64,000 nt of DNA from Desulfovibrio desulfuricans DSM 642 (GTDB lineage: Bacteria; Desulfobacterota; Desulfovibrionia; Desulfovibrionales; Desulfovibrionaceae). Positions 1 to 9,055 of this stretch are shown one piece after another; the stretch's first letter is position 1; every line of letters starts with the position of its first letter. Location: the NCBI RefSeq assembly GCF_000420465.1, contig NZ_ATUZ01000016.1:124001-188000 (forward strand), read 5' to 3'. The notes under the pieces are model-generated. The model did no database searches and was not told where the DNA came from. It worked only from the letters and a program-made list of their open reading frames with translations. Made by a program: the position numbers and the translations under genes.

Positions 1-620
1 GGTGCAAGACCGGGAGGAGTGGAAAGGCATTTTTGCGAACCGCTGTAAAAAGCGTCGATGCCCCATTCGTCCACGCGTACATCCACACCGCCCAGACCGG
101 CCACGCTGTCCACCAGAAAAAGCGTATCGCTGTTTTTGACCAGCGCGCCGAGTTCGGCCACAGGATTGTTCACGCCGGTGGATGTCTCGGCATGCACCAC
201 GGCAAGAATCCTGTATTTTTTCTGCGCCAGCTGTTTCTTCACTGCGTCCACAGAGATGGGCGCGCCCCACGGGCATTCCACAGTGTCTACCAGCGCGCCA
301 AGGCGCGAGGCCACTTCAACCATACGCGAGCAGAACAGGCCGTTGTTGACAATAAGCACGTTGTCGCCGTGTTCCACCAGATTGACAAAGCAGGCTTCCA
401 TACCTGCGGAGCCTGTGCCTGAAATGGGAAACGTCACGGCATTGCGCGTTTTGCACACAGCGCGAAGCTGCTCTTGCAGGGCGTCCATAACCTTGATGCA
501 GTCAGGGTCAAGATGCCCGAGAGTGGGCAGGCTCATGGCCTCAAGCACGTTGGCCGCAACCGGGCTGGGGCCGGGGGCCATCAGAAGCACATGGTCCAGT
601 GTTCCGAAAACCGTGGTCAT
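1..620 (-). CDS. Class V PLP-dependent aminotransferase, N-terminal part
   Basis: A reading frame on the minus strand starts at an ATG at 620 behind an AGGAG ribosome binding site and runs off the window's left edge, giving about 206 residues. It opens with a MAPGPSPV-type segment, has an HAETSTGV motif, then LVDSVAGLGG and the PLP-lysine segment GSQKCLSTPPG near the cut end. This is the layout of the alanine-glyoxylate / serine-pyruvate aminotransferase family (class V), which transfers an amino group between small amino acids and 2-oxo acids in the cytoplasm. The C-terminal half is outside the window, so the exact substrate cannot be called. A paralogue with the same motifs lies at 58810-59994. 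Confidence 0.88.
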   Translation of the reverse strand, partial: MTTVFGTLDHVLLMAPGPSPVAANVLEAMSLPTLGHLDPDCIKVMDALQEQLRAVCKTRNAVTFPISGTGSAGMEACFVNLVEHGDNVLIVNNGLFCSRMVEVASRLGALVDTVECPWGAPISVDAVKKQLAQKKYRILAVVHAETSTGVNNPVAELGALVKNSDTLFLVDSVAGLGGVDVRVDEWGIDAFYSGSQKCLSTPPGLA

Positions 621-1368
621 GACAATCTCCTGGTTTGTGTGGGGGCCTGCGCTGGCAGGTCCATGCCGGGCGCTTGCTGCGACGGCGGATAGAGAACGCT
701 ACCACGCATGGAAATGTTTCGGAACCGTCTTGCGGGGGGCGTGCCCGGCATTGTGGAACGGTGTACTTTTTGGGGTGAACCGCTCGACTGTCAGGTGTGT
801 GTGGGTGCAGAAGGGGCGGTACGCTCGAGGCCCACAGTAAGGCACTTGCCGCCTGCACTTTTTAAAACCCTTGTGGTTCCCCGTGGATGCTGCCAGCTAG
901 AAGCGTGGTTCACCAGAAGGCCTGACCTGATTGCACAGTCTGCGGCCATGCGCATTTTTGGAGATTGCGCATGGCCGTTTTGCGTTTTTGAGATAATGCT
1001 TGCCGGGAGCGGCCATGATTTGCCTTTGCAGCGGCAGAGGCGGGGGGTGAAAAAAATTTTAACCGGCATCCCTCTGACAGATTGTAAGCCAGCAGCGCGG
1101 AAATTTGGCTGCGTTCTGCAAAAAAATGACACTGTGACAGGTATGTGTCAGAAATTTTTTTTATATCTAGAGTTTGTTTAACCTGCTTAAATATAGATAA
1201 ATATGCAATATTGAGCCAAAGTTGCTCTTTTTTGGTAAAAATTTTTGCACGATAGGGCTTGCAAAGTGTTTAGGCCTTCCATATATTCACACCGAAGCGG
1301 GAAACCGCTCCATAGGCGTTTGTATGAAACCATAGTCCCAAGCGGGGCAAAAGAAAGGAAGGATAACC
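621..1368. other. 748-base non-coding leader upstream of the porin gene
   Basis: No convincing gene was found here. The first 400 bases are GC-rich and the last 300 become strongly AT-rich. At 1127-1160 a TGACAC/GTGTCA inverted repeat with a 12-base loop is followed by GAAA and an eight-T run, resembling a terminator or attenuator. At 1174-1203 a TTGTTT / TAAATA pair with 18-base spacing is a possible sigma70 promoter for the porin. A second tiny GAGC/GCTC hairpin followed by T6 lies around 1213-1233. The ribosome binding site of the porin is the AAGGAAGGA just before 1369. Confidence 0.5.
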
Positions 1369-2925
1369 ATGAAAAAGATCGCTACTCTTCTGTTGGCGGC
1401 CGGCCTTGTGTTCGGCGCTGCCACGGGCGCCAGCGCCATCGACTTCAAGGCCAAGGGCCAGTGGCTCATGAGCTTCGACTACGGCCAGAACGGCGGTTTC
1501 ACCGGCGGTAACGGTAAGACGGGCTTCAACCAGTCCAACAAGGCCTACAAGGGCGAAGACGAATTTGAAGCTCGTCAGCGCGTTCGTCTGCAGTTGGACG
1601 CCGTGGCTTCTGAAGCCCTGTCCGGCACCGTGTTCTTTGAAATCGGCGACCAGACCTGGGGCCGTTCCGACCAGGGCGGTTCCCTTGGCGCTGACGGCAA
1701 CAACGCTGTCGAAGTGAAGAACGCCTACATCGACTGGCTCGTTCCCCAGACCGACCTGAAGATCCGCATGGGCATTCAGGGCATGGCTCTGCCCAGCTTC
1801 ACCACCGGCAGCAACATCTTCAACGATGACGTGGCCGGCATCACCGCCTCCTACCAGTTCAACGAAACCGTTGGCGTGACCGCCCTGTGGGCCCGTCCTT
1901 ACAACGACAACTACAGCAACAGCTTTGACCACAACAGCAACCGCACCAACTACATGGACAACATGGACGTGTTTGCCCTGCTGGTGCCTCTGACCTTTGA
2001 TGGCGTGAAAGTGACCCCCTGGGCCATGTACAGCGCCATTGGTCCCAATACCTTCCGCAAAGAAGGCTACAACAACTACTACGGCAACGTTACCGGTACC
2101 AGCAACAAGTATCCTGCCGCTGGCATGATCCCCGTTGGTGGCGCCCTGCATAAGGACGGCACCGCCAGCACCAAGGCCATGGGCACCTACGGCAACGCCG
2201 TGTGGGCTGGCCTGACTGGCGAAGTGACCGCGTTTGATCCCTTCCGCTTCGCGTGGGATTTCAACTACGGTTCCGTCTCCTATGAAGACAGCCGCGCCAA
2301 CCGCGCTGGCTGGCTGGGTTCTTTGCTGTTTGAATACAAGCTTGATTGGGCCATCCCCGGCTTGTACGCTTGGTACGCTTCCGGCGACGACAGCAACCCG
2401 TCCAACGGTTCCGAACGCATGCCTTCCATCAGCGTGAACAACAACAACAACGGCTTCTCTGACTTCGCCTTCAACGGCGGACCCATGATCGGCCGCGAAG
2501 CCATCCTCGGCTACGACATGTCCGGCACCTGGGGTATCGGCGCCCGCTTGAAGGATATGAGCTTCATCGAAAACCTGAAGCACACCTTCCGCCTGAACCT
2601 CATCGGTGGTACCAACAGCACGACCATGACCCGTTACCTTACTGGTCGTAATACTGCTTACCAGGCCATCACCACCCAGGGTCCCAACTCCCAGCAGGCC
2701 GGTATGAACCCCTTGTACATGACCACCAACGACACCGCGTTGGAAATTGGTCTGTCCAACGAATACAAGATGTATGACAACTTCACCGTGGCTCTTGACG
2801 CGGCCTACATCGCCACCTGGCTTGACCAGTCCAAGGGCGTGTGGGGCACCAGCAAGATGAACGGCCGTAGCGACCAGGAACGTGATCCCTGGAACGTGAA
2901 CGTCCGTTTCGTGTACTCCTTCTAA
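1369..2925 (+). CDS. Outer-membrane porin (Desulfovibrio homotrimeric porin type)
   Basis: The protein is 518 residues. It begins with a clear Sec signal peptide (MKK, hydrophobic core, cleavage after Ala-Ser-Ala at about residue 23). The mature part is rich in Asn, Gly, Tyr and Trp, alternates polar and aromatic residues as beta-barrels do, and ends in VYSF with the C-terminal Phe used by the outer-membrane insertion machinery. It should form a general diffusion channel. Codon use is strongly biased to C-ending codons (AAC, TTC, GAC), which fits very high expression. A good ribosome binding site precedes the ATG and a strong terminator follows the stop. The gene is monocistronic. Family assignment rests on barrel features and resemblance to abundant Desulfovibrio porins; the substrate is unknown. 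Confidence 0.88.
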   Translation: MKKIATLLLAAGLVFGAATGASAIDFKAKGQWLMSFDYGQNGGFTGGNGKTGFNQSNKAYKGEDEFEARQRVRLQLDAVASEALSGTVFFEIGDQTWGRSDQGGSLGADGNNAVEVKNAYIDWLVPQTDLKIRMGIQGMALPSFTTGSNIFNDDVAGITASYQFNETVGVTALWARPYNDNYSNSFDHNSNRTNYMDNMDVFALLVPLTFDGVKVTPWAMYSAIGPNTFRKEGYNNYYGNVTGTSNKYPAAGMIPVGGALHKDGTASTKAMGTYGNAVWAGLTGEVTAFDPFRFAWDFNYGSVSYEDSRANRAGWLGSLLFEYKLDWAIPGLYAWYASGDDSNPSNGSERMPSISVNNNNNGFSDFAFNGGPMIGREAILGYDMSGTWGIGARLKDMSFIENLKHTFRLNLIGGTNSTTMTRYLTGRNTAYQAITTQGPNSQQAGMNPLYMTTNDTALEIGLSNEYKMYDNFTVALDAAYIATWLDQSKGVWGTSKMNGRSDQERDPWNVNVRFVYSF

Positions 2926-2945
2926 GAGTACCTAGCCTTACGATT

Positions 2946-2975
2946 AAAAGGGGAGCCTTCGGGTTCCCCTTTTTT
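2946..2975 (+). terminator. Rho-independent terminator of the porin gene
   Basis: AAAAGGGGA.CC pairs with GG.TCCCCTTTT around a UUCG tetraloop and is followed by a T-run, about 20 bases after the porin stop codon. Confidence 0.92.
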
Positions 2976-2979
2976 GTTG

Positions 2980-3365
2980 CCCGGCACGCAGGACGCTTCT
3001 GCAAGCCCGCAGCGTTAGTCATGATAGCTGCTGTGCCCCTACTTGTTTTATCCTTGCTCCTCATCTCGCGGTGTCCCCAAAGTGTATTGATGCGCTGCTG
3101 TTTCTCGGTATTGCATTCTATTGATTCTGGATGCTTGCAACTTGAGGGTTGATACAGTTCGGGAATCGGGTAGTGGTGCGTAGTATGAAACGTCAGTGGC
3201 CCCGCAATTCCCCACGACGTTTCTCTATTTTTTGTACACGAGCGTCATATGCATTAACCTGGGACATCCAGGTTGCCTGTCATCATGCTGTGCCCTCTCC
3301 GGTTGGTGCATTTGCTGCGGCACGATCAATAGCAACTGCGCATATGACCCAGCCGTATGAACGCC
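2980..3365. other. Intergenic stretch between two convergent terminators
   Basis: About 390 bases between the porin terminator and the hcp terminator. No gene, RNA or clear repeat could be supported; short frames here lack a ribosome binding site and any family resemblance. Confidence 0.5.
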
Positions 3366-3402
3366 AAAAGGCGGCGCACCCGTTACAGATGCGCCGCCTT
3401 TT
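3366..3402 (-). terminator. Terminator downstream of hcp
   Basis: A perfect AAAAGGCGGCGCA / TGCGCCGCCTTTT stem of 13 pairs with an 11-base loop lies 47 bases after the hcp stop codon. With T-tracts on both strands it may work in both directions. Confidence 0.85.
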
Positions 3403-3449
3403 GTATGCAGGGAGCGGCAGGGCAATCTGCCGCCCCTTTGAACCGGGGA

Positions 3450-5087
3450 TTAACCGAAGAAAGCCTTAAGGTCGTCCTGCGGAGTGCTGATGCCGCCGAT
3501 GCCGAACTGCTCCACCAGCACCTTGGCCACGTTGGGCGAAAGGAAAGCAGGCAGCGTGGGTCCAAGGTGGATGTTCTTCACGCCAAGGGCGAGCAGGGCC
3601 AGCAGTACGATAACAGCCTTCTGTTCGTACCAGGCAATGTTGTACACGATGGGCAGGTCGTTGATGTCGGCGAGGCCAAACACTTCCTTGAGCTTCAGAG
3701 CCACCACGGCCAGAGAGTAGGAATCGTTGCACTGACCGGCGTCAAGCACACGGGGGATACCGCCGATATCGCCGAGGTCAAGCTTGTTGTAACGGTATTT
3801 TGCACAACCGGCGGTAAGGATAACGGTATCCTTGGGCAGGCCTTCGGCAAATTCGGTGTAGTAGGAGCGGCCCTTGGCGCGGCCATCGCAGCCAGCCATG
3901 ACCACAAACTTTTTGATGGCGCCAGACTTCACAGCGTCAACAACCTTGTCGGCCAGGGCCAGCACCTGATTGTGCGCAAAGCCGCCCACAATCTCGCCGG
4001 TCTCAATTTCCGTGGGGGCCGGGCAGGTCTTGGCGTGAGCGATAATGGCCGAAAAGTCCTTGTGTTCGCCGATTTCGCCGGGGATGTGCTTGCAGCCGGG
4101 GAAGCCCACAACGCCTGTGGTGTACACGCGGTCTTTATAGCTGTCCTTGGGCGGCACAAGGCAGTTGGTGGTCAGCAGGATGGGGCCGTTGAAGGTGTCA
4201 AATTCTTCCTTCTGCTTCCACCACGCGTTGCCGTAGTTGCCCTTGAAGTGGCTGAACTTCTTGAAAGCGGGGTAGTAGTGGGCGGGCAGCATTTCGGAGT
4301 GGGTGTACACGTCCACGCCCGTACCTTCGGTCTGCTCGAGCAACATCTGCAGGTCGCGCAGATCGTGGCCGGAAATCAGGATGCCGGGGTTGGTGCCCAC
4401 GCCAATGTTGACCTTGGTGATCTCGGGATTGCCGTAGGTACCGGTGTTGGCGGCATCAAGCAGAGCCATAACGCTTACGCCCTTGTTGCCGGTTTCAAGG
4501 GTCAGGGCCACGAGATCGGCCACGGAAAGGCTGTCGTCCAGGGTCTTGGCCAGAGCTTCCTGCAGGAAGTTGTCCACGGCGGGATCATGCTTGCCCAGCA
4601 CATCGGCATGCTTGGCATAGGCGGCCATGCCCTTGAGGCCAAAGGTCACGAGCCAGCGCAGGGAACGAACATCGTCATCGCTTGTGGCAAGAACGCCCAC
4701 AGTAGCAGCCTTGGCGAGCATGGCGGCTTTGTCGTCCGCTTCCCACAGGGCAGCTTCGGCCAGCCCGTCGCGCGAGCCAAGCTCGGCCATCAGGGCTTTC
4801 TTGGCGGCACAGGTCTTGCGCACGCGCTCGGCGATCATGTCATCGTCAAAGTTGGCATTGGTGATGGTGCAGAAAAGGTTGCCCACGACCATGCGGTCGA
4901 TTTCGTGGTTCACGGTCTTGCCCAGGGCGCGCACTTTGGTGGCAACCTGCGAAAGGCCTTTGGTCACATATACCAGCACGTCCTGAAGGCCGGCTGTTTC
5001 GGGCTTTTTGCCGCATACGCCCACCTGGGTGCAGCCTTTGTTGCCCACGGTTTCCTGACACTGATAGCAGAACATGGCGTTACTCAT
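3450..5087 (-). CDS. hcp: Hybrid cluster protein (class I Hcp, hydroxylamine/NO reductase)
   Basis: The protein is 545 residues, counted from the ATG at 5087 that follows a CAGGAGAC ribosome binding site; an in-frame upstream start has none. The N-terminus shows C-x2-C-x8-C-x5-C (Cys7, 10, 19, 25), the class I spacing typical of Desulfovibrio, binding a cubane cluster. All hybrid-cluster ligands are visible in order: His in GHDLRD, Glu in HSEML, Cys in TNCLVPP, the persulfide Cys in AGCDGR, Cys in AGCAKYR, Cys in GQCNDSYS, and Glu/Lys in WYEQKAV. Hcp reduces NO or hydroxylamine and protects against nitrosative stress in the cytoplasm. It is the last gene of a likely cupin-hcp transcript with hcpR directly upstream. 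Confidence 0.97.
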   Translation of the reverse strand: MSNAMFCYQCQETVGNKGCTQVGVCGKKPETAGLQDVLVYVTKGLSQVATKVRALGKTVNHEIDRMVVGNLFCTITNANFDDDMIAERVRKTCAAKKALMAELGSRDGLAEAALWEADDKAAMLAKAATVGVLATSDDDVRSLRWLVTFGLKGMAAYAKHADVLGKHDPAVDNFLQEALAKTLDDSLSVADLVALTLETGNKGVSVMALLDAANTGTYGNPEITKVNIGVGTNPGILISGHDLRDLQMLLEQTEGTGVDVYTHSEMLPAHYYPAFKKFSHFKGNYGNAWWKQKEEFDTFNGPILLTTNCLVPPKDSYKDRVYTTGVVGFPGCKHIPGEIGEHKDFSAIIAHAKTCPAPTEIETGEIVGGFAHNQVLALADKVVDAVKSGAIKKFVVMAGCDGRAKGRSYYTEFAEGLPKDTVILTAGCAKYRYNKLDLGDIGGIPRVLDAGQCNDSYSLAVVALKLKEVFGLADINDLPIVYNIAWYEQKAVIVLLALLALGVKNIHLGPTLPAFLSPNVAKVLVEQFGIGGISTPQDDLKAFFG

Positions 5088-5135
5088 GGGATGTCTCCTG
5101 ATACTCCGCAAAGCGGAGGCTGGGGGGTGATCCGC

Positions 5136-5489
5136 CTATGCGGGGGTCTTGGGGGTAGGAAAAACAACGGTAAGCAGCATCTTGAAGCGCTCTTGCGCGC
5201 GTACAGAGTGCGGCTGACCGGCGGGCATGATAATAACTTCACCCGCCTGCACGGTATGTGACTGGCCGCTGATGGTTACCTGCGCCGAGCCTTCGAGCAC
5301 GAGAACCATGGCATCGCCCGTGGAGGTGTGGGCGCTGATTTCTTCGTTGGCGTCAAAGGCAAACAGGGTGATGCCCACAGAGGCGTTTTGGATAAGGGTC
5401 TTGCTGGCGATCTGGCCAGGCTGGCACTCGACCTGCGCGGCCAGGGGCAGCGCTGCGGCGAATTCAAGGTTCTTGAGAATGTGGTCCAT
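5136..5489 (-). CDS. Small cupin protein preceding hcp
   Basis: The protein is 117 residues from the ATG at 5489, which has a strong AAGGAGG site 6 bases upstream. It is a single conserved-barrel cupin: HTSTGDAMVLVLEGSAQVT supplies the first cupin motif and GEVIIMPAGQPHSVRA the second, with the metal-binding His retained in both. It lacks a signal peptide, so it is cytoplasmic. It lies 48 bases upstream of hcp on the same strand and shares its promoter. Such stand-alone cupins often bind a metal ion or a small ligand; the role here is unknown, but the position suggests a part in the response to NO or oxygen. Confidence 0.85.
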   Translation of the reverse strand: MDHILKNLEFAAALPLAAQVECQPGQIASKTLIQNASVGITLFAFDANEEISAHTSTGDAMVLVLEGSAQVTISGQSHTVQAGEVIIMPAGQPHSVRAQERFKMLLTVVFPTPKTPA

Positions 5490-5515
5490 GAGGCCCTCCT
5501 TGTGTTGACGATTCC

Positions 5516-5557
5516 GTTCTATCAAGGCTGGGACAATGGTTCTGTAACAAATGTTAC
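5516..5557 (-). promoter_or_regulatory. Candidate HcpR-activated promoter of cupin-hcp
   Basis: A perfect inverted repeat GTAAC-N4-GTTAC lies at 5544-5557, in the spacer between hcpR and the cupin gene. A TAGAAC -10-like hexamer is at 5521-5516. If transcription starts 7 bases downstream (about 5509), the palindrome centre falls at -41.5, the class II position for CRP/FNR activators. The palindrome is seen directly; the assignment to HcpR is inferred from adjacency and family. Confidence 0.6.
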
Positions 5558-5652
5558 GGATGCTCAAGAAAATGAAAATATTTTTGGCGCGGGAGGAAAA
5601 AGGAGGCGATGTGCAATAACCTGAAATAACTTATGAAAAATAATAAATTCAA

Positions 5653-6342
5653 TCAGGCCGGGAAATATTCGCACAAAAAATTCAGTGAGGCTATGTCAGG
5701 CACGCGAATGCTTCTACCCTCCATTTGCAGAAGGCCTTCGTCGCGCATGGCTGCGAGTTCGCGCGAAAGTGAGGGGCGGGTTACACCCAGAAAATCAGCC
5801 ATCTGTTCACGGTTCATTGCCAGTGAAACCATGCCGTCAGGGCGGCGGTGTTCCAGCAGCAGGGCTGCAAGTTTGCGCCGCAAACTGCCGGAAGACAGCA
5901 GTGAAATGCGGCGTGTAAGAAAAAAAGCCTTGTGCGCAAAAATGCCGAGCATGTTGCGGATCATGCGTGAATGGACGGAGCAGGCTTTTTCGCAGGTGGC
6001 GTAGAAGAACCGGGCGGGTATGCCCAGTACGCGCACAGGGGTTTCGGCCAAGACGCTACAACCATAGCTTGGGCGGCCCAAAAAAACGTGCACCTCGCCA
6101 AACAGGTCGCCGGGTGCGTCCACGCGCGCCATGACGGCGCGTCTGCCTTCGGTTGATTCCCGGCACACGTTCACCGCACCCTCCAGCAGCACATACAGCC
6201 TTTGCGGCGGGTCGGATTCTGCAAAAATCAGCGCGCCCTTGCCGTGGTGTTCTTCAAATGCGCCGCTGCATGCAAGGCACATGCGCGCCTCCTGTCCGGT
6301 CATTCCAGAAAACAGGGGGGATGCTTCCAGGGCGCGTTCCAT
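5653..6342 (-). CDS. hcpR: CRP/FNR-family regulator HcpR
   Basis: The protein is 229 residues from the ATG at 6342, chosen because AAGAGGAA precedes it at good spacing; longer in-frame starts lack one. Residues 10-130 form a cyclic-nucleotide-binding-type beta-roll (LYVLLEGAVNV, PGDLFGEVHVF), then a dimer helix, then a C-terminal winged helix-turn-helix with MNREQMADFLGVTRPSLSRE as the recognition unit. HcpR proteins sense NO, in characterised cases through haem, and activate hcp. The gene sits immediately upstream of cupin-hcp on the same strand. Identification rests on family plus context. Confidence 0.85.
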   Translation of the reverse strand: MERALEASPLFSGMTGQEARMCLACSGAFEEHHGKGALIFAESDPPQRLYVLLEGAVNVCRESTEGRRAVMARVDAPGDLFGEVHVFLGRPSYGCSVLAETPVRVLGIPARFFYATCEKACSVHSRMIRNMLGIFAHKAFFLTRRISLLSSGSLRRKLAALLLEHRRPDGMVSLAMNREQMADFLGVTRPSLSRELAAMRDEGLLQMEGRSIRVPDIASLNFLCEYFPA

Positions 6343-6435
6343 GTATTCCTCTTGTAGATTCTGCATACCTTGCATGGACCATAACCCATATCCAGCTTGT
6401 GACGCAACCGCACGTTTGCACCCTGCGCGGATGAA

Positions 6436-6461
6436 ATAAAAAAGGGGGCAAAAGCCCCCTT
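6436..6461 (-). terminator. Terminator of the polysaccharide export gene
   Basis: The stem AAGGGGGC / GCCCCCTT with an AAAA loop is followed on the minus strand by six T residues, about 20 bases past the stop at 6482. Confidence 0.9.
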
Positions 6462-6481
6462 CTGATGAATTACGTAAAAGC

Positions 6482-8053
6482 TTACAATGATGGCATGCCC
6501 AGCAGCAACCGGGCGGAAACAACCACCTGCATGATAACCTGGGTGATGTCCTTGACTGCCTGCATATTTTTGGATTCCACCTTGGGCAGTACCATTACCT
6601 GATCGCCGGGCAGGATATCATCGCCGTTCTGCGACACCGAGCCGTTCTGGTGCAGCACCAGAACCTTGTCGTGGTCTGCGCGGTTGGTGTAACCGCCAGC
6701 TCCCTTGATGTAGTCGTCCACATCCTTCTTTTTGCCCCACAGCATGGCCTGCGGCATCATGACCTCGCCGCTTACCAGCACCACGTCGCTCTTGGGCGGG
6801 ATCACAATGATATCGCCGTCTTCCAGTGAGAGGTCGGCCTTGTCAGGCCCGCCGTCAAGCACAACCACGCCTTCCGGTTCCACGCTCTTGGCCCGCTCCA
6901 CAAATTTGGAGACCATCTCCGCCTCCTTGGCGCGGATGGCTGCTTCATCCGCGCTGGCAGAGGAAGCCGTGAGGGCTGTTTCCTCCAGTCTGCGCAGGGA
7001 ATCTGCAATGGCCTTTTTCTGTCGGGCGGCAACGCTCTTGCGTTTGATGTACATGGCCTGAAGGTTGGCGCGGCCAGGCTCCACGGCAATAAAGTTCTTC
7101 ACTTCCTGCAAACGGGCGCCGCGCCGCACGGGAAAGCGCGAAGCCCCGCGCACTGCGCCCTGCACCTCAACCATCATGGTATTGCCGGGCGCATCAGCAA
7201 TAAACTGCACCTGATCGCCGTCTTCAAGCATCAGGTTGCGCAGTTCCTTGAGCGGCAGATAGGTGCTGTAAGGCGCGCCGTTGCGGGTGCCGGAAAGGGC
7301 GATGTGCGAGGCGCTGTTTTGAGGTTCGGCCAGTTCAATCAGGGCCGTGCCTGTGGATTTTCCCTTGGGAAATTCAAATTTTGCGGAGGTGCGCACCGCG
7401 CCGATGGCCGTAATGGTGGGGCCTTTGTCGCCCACCACAAGCGTGTCGCCTTCCTGCACGCGCACTGCGGGCAACACGCCCTTGCGGGCAAAGGGGTAGA
7501 GGTCGAGGCTGGCAACGGCCTTGCCGTCACGCATCAGGCGGATGTCACGATAACTGCCGCGCATGGGGTCAAGGCCTCCGGCCTTGTCCAGAAAGCTCAG
7601 CAACGGGTCGCCGGGGGTGCCGGTGTAACGTCCAGGTCTGGCAACGCCGCCGGTGACAAAAACGGCCACAGGCCGGGCATCCAGAGGCGCAGCATAAATC
7701 TGCGCATCACCATGGCCGTTGGCGGCAAGTTTGCTGCGCAAGGCTTCGGCCAGCTTGTCGTAGCCAAGGCCAGCCACGGGTATGGCCCCCACCTCCGGTA
7801 CGTCCAGATGCCCGTCGGCGGCTACAGTCAGTGTGCTGTCCACCTTGAGGTCGCCGCCCCACAGGCGCAGCACCACCCGGTCGCCCGGTGCGATGATGGA
7901 GGCGTCTTTGGCGTCCTTGGCGGTGTCCTTGCTCTGCGAAAAATTGCCCTGAAACAGGTTGGCAGCGTAGGGCTGGGGTGCATTTTCGGCCTTGACCGCG
8001 CTGGACAGGGCGAAAAAGATCAGCAGAAAAGTGAAAATAGTTCTGTGCGACAT
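6482..8053 (-). CDS. Polysaccharide export outer-membrane protein (Wza/SLBB type)
   Basis: The protein is 523 residues from the ATG at 8053, where an N-terminal signal peptide (MSHRTIFTFLLIFFALSSAV) begins; an alternative start 11 codons upstream is possible and neither has a strong ribosome binding site. After the signal comes a Poly_export domain (APGDRVVLRLWGGDLKVDSTLTVAADGHLDVPEVG) and then several SLBB beta-grasp repeats (VFVTGGVARPGRYTG, VEVQGAVRGASRFPVRRGA, VLVSGEVMMPQAMLWG). A Lys/Arg/Glu-rich, probably coiled-coil segment of about 70 residues interrupts the middle SLBB units. Such proteins form the outer-membrane channel for capsule or exopolysaccharide. No synthesis genes are adjacent, so it may be an orphan or work with a distant locus. 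Confidence 0.85.
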   Translation of the reverse strand: MSHRTIFTFLLIFFALSSAVKAENAPQPYAANLFQGNFSQSKDTAKDAKDASIIAPGDRVVLRLWGGDLKVDSTLTVAADGHLDVPEVGAIPVAGLGYDKLAEALRSKLAANGHGDAQIYAAPLDARPVAVFVTGGVARPGRYTGTPGDPLLSFLDKAGGLDPMRGSYRDIRLMRDGKAVASLDLYPFARKGVLPAVRVQEGDTLVVGDKGPTITAIGAVRTSAKFEFPKGKSTGTALIELAEPQNSASHIALSGTRNGAPYSTYLPLKELRNLMLEDGDQVQFIADAPGNTMMVEVQGAVRGASRFPVRRGARLQEVKNFIAVEPGRANLQAMYIKRKSVAARQKKAIADSLRRLEETALTASSASADEAAIRAKEAEMVSKFVERAKSVEPEGVVVLDGGPDKADLSLEDGDIIVIPPKSDVVLVSGEVMMPQAMLWGKKKDVDDYIKGAGGYTNRADHDKVLVLHQNGSVSQNGDDILPGDQVMVLPKVESKNMQAVKDITQVIMQVVVSARLLLGMPSL

Positions 8054-8375
8054 GGCAGTGTTGATGCAATGGATTCGGGCTTGCATGGCCCCCAGAGGTG
8101 GTTCCGCAAACAGGCTGTATGGCCCCAGGGTTCCGTAGTCAATATCCTCGTAATGCCTTGTATCTCCAGTATCTGGAGGCCTTGCGGCCTGCTCGGTTCA
8201 TGCCGGGTCAACAGGGCTGCGAGACTGCAACTGCAACAAGGAAAGCGCACGGGCGTGGTATTCGCCGTGCGCTTCCATAAATAATCACATTTGCCCGGTT
8301 TAGCCAGAGGCAATGCACCCTTGATCGTTTTTTGCCAAAGGGCCTGCTGGCAAAAAAGCCGGAGTCTCGGTCTTG
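8054..8375. other. Intergenic region with a 10-base-pair hairpin
   Basis: This separates the lipoprotein gene from the export gene on the minus strand. A perfect AAGCGCACGG / CCGTGCGCTT stem with a 12-base loop at 8243-8274 is followed on the minus strand by TTTCCTTGTT and may be a weak terminator of the lipoprotein gene. Nothing else could be supported. Confidence 0.5.
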
Positions 8376-8762
8376 CTACTGCGAAAGACCCTGTCCCCAC
8401 ACTCGCGGGGCCATGATCCAGCGGCCTTTGTCGTCTTTGCAGATGACAATAACTTCCGCTTCACGCTGGCCCGAAAGTACGGTGCCGCGTTTGCAGTCCT
8501 CGCCTTTGGCCGAGGTGAAAAGTTCGTCCAGGCTCACGCGCACCCCCTTGCCAAAATCAGGGTCGTCAACAGTAGCGGTTTCTCCCACTGCGGAGACGAT
8601 CATGAAGCCAGTGACAGGGCCGGGGGGCGTTTCGGGCTGGGCCGGAGCCCCGCCGAAGCCGCACCCGCCGAGCAGCAGGGCCGTAAGAACCGCCAGACCG
8701 GAAAGGCCCAGGCGGCTTTTGCCGGGCAGAGCCATCGGCCAATGAGCTGAACGCGTTTGCAT
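8376..8762 (-). CDS. Small lipoprotein of unknown function
   Basis: The protein is 128 residues from the ATG at 8762 behind AAAAGGAA; the longer upstream frame has no signal-peptide logic. It has a basic start, a hydrophobic stretch and a lipobox-like LLGGC at about residue 33, so it is probably lipidated. After a Pro-rich linker the soluble part is small (FMIVSAVGETATVDDPDFG to GRWIMAPRVWG) and contains one Cys pair candidate (ECKRG / VICKDD). I do not recognise the family. It is transcribed alone, away from the molybdopterin gene on the opposite strand. Confidence 0.75.
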   Translation of the reverse strand: MQTRSAHWPMALPGKSRLGLSGLAVLTALLLGGCGFGGAPAQPETPPGPVTGFMIVSAVGETATVDDPDFGKGVRVSLDELFTSAKGEDCKRGTVLSGQREAEVIVICKDDKGRWIMAPRVWGQGLSQ

Positions 8763-8993
8763 GGCATTTCCTTTTAATGGCTGCCGTATTTTTTGGTAAA
8801 TACAGCGGCTTTTTCCCTTCCCTCTCGCAAAGAAACGCGCGGCTGTCAATGCCGCACGAATTTGAGACCTTGGCTCAGTATTTGCCCTGGGGATAATAGT
8901 CACGCTTTTTGCAAAAAACAGGAATTTATCTGTTGATACCATTTAAAGCCAGATGGTTAGCAAAAGCACAATTAATAAATAACGAATTTTATT

Positions 8994-9021
8994 TTGCAAT
9001 TTGTTGTAAGGGTGGTATTTT
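8994..9021 (+). promoter_or_regulatory. Candidate sigma70 promoter for the molybdopterin-binding gene
   Basis: TTGCAA at 8994-8999 and TATTTT at 9016-9021, 16 bases apart, in an AT-rich stretch 35 bases before the start codon at 9056. The 290-base divergent region from 8763 holds no gene. Confidence 0.45.
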
Positions 9022-9055
9022 ATGCACAATCTAGAAGTCAGCTTCGGGAGAGGTC

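Noticed and set aside
708-1181. A 157-codon frame in the porin leader
   Set aside because: No ribosome binding site, biased composition, and a hairpin with T-run overlaps its end.
3357-5261. A 634-codon frame opposite hcp
   Set aside because: Composition is that of an antisense shadow; hcp on the other strand has all ligands and a proper start.
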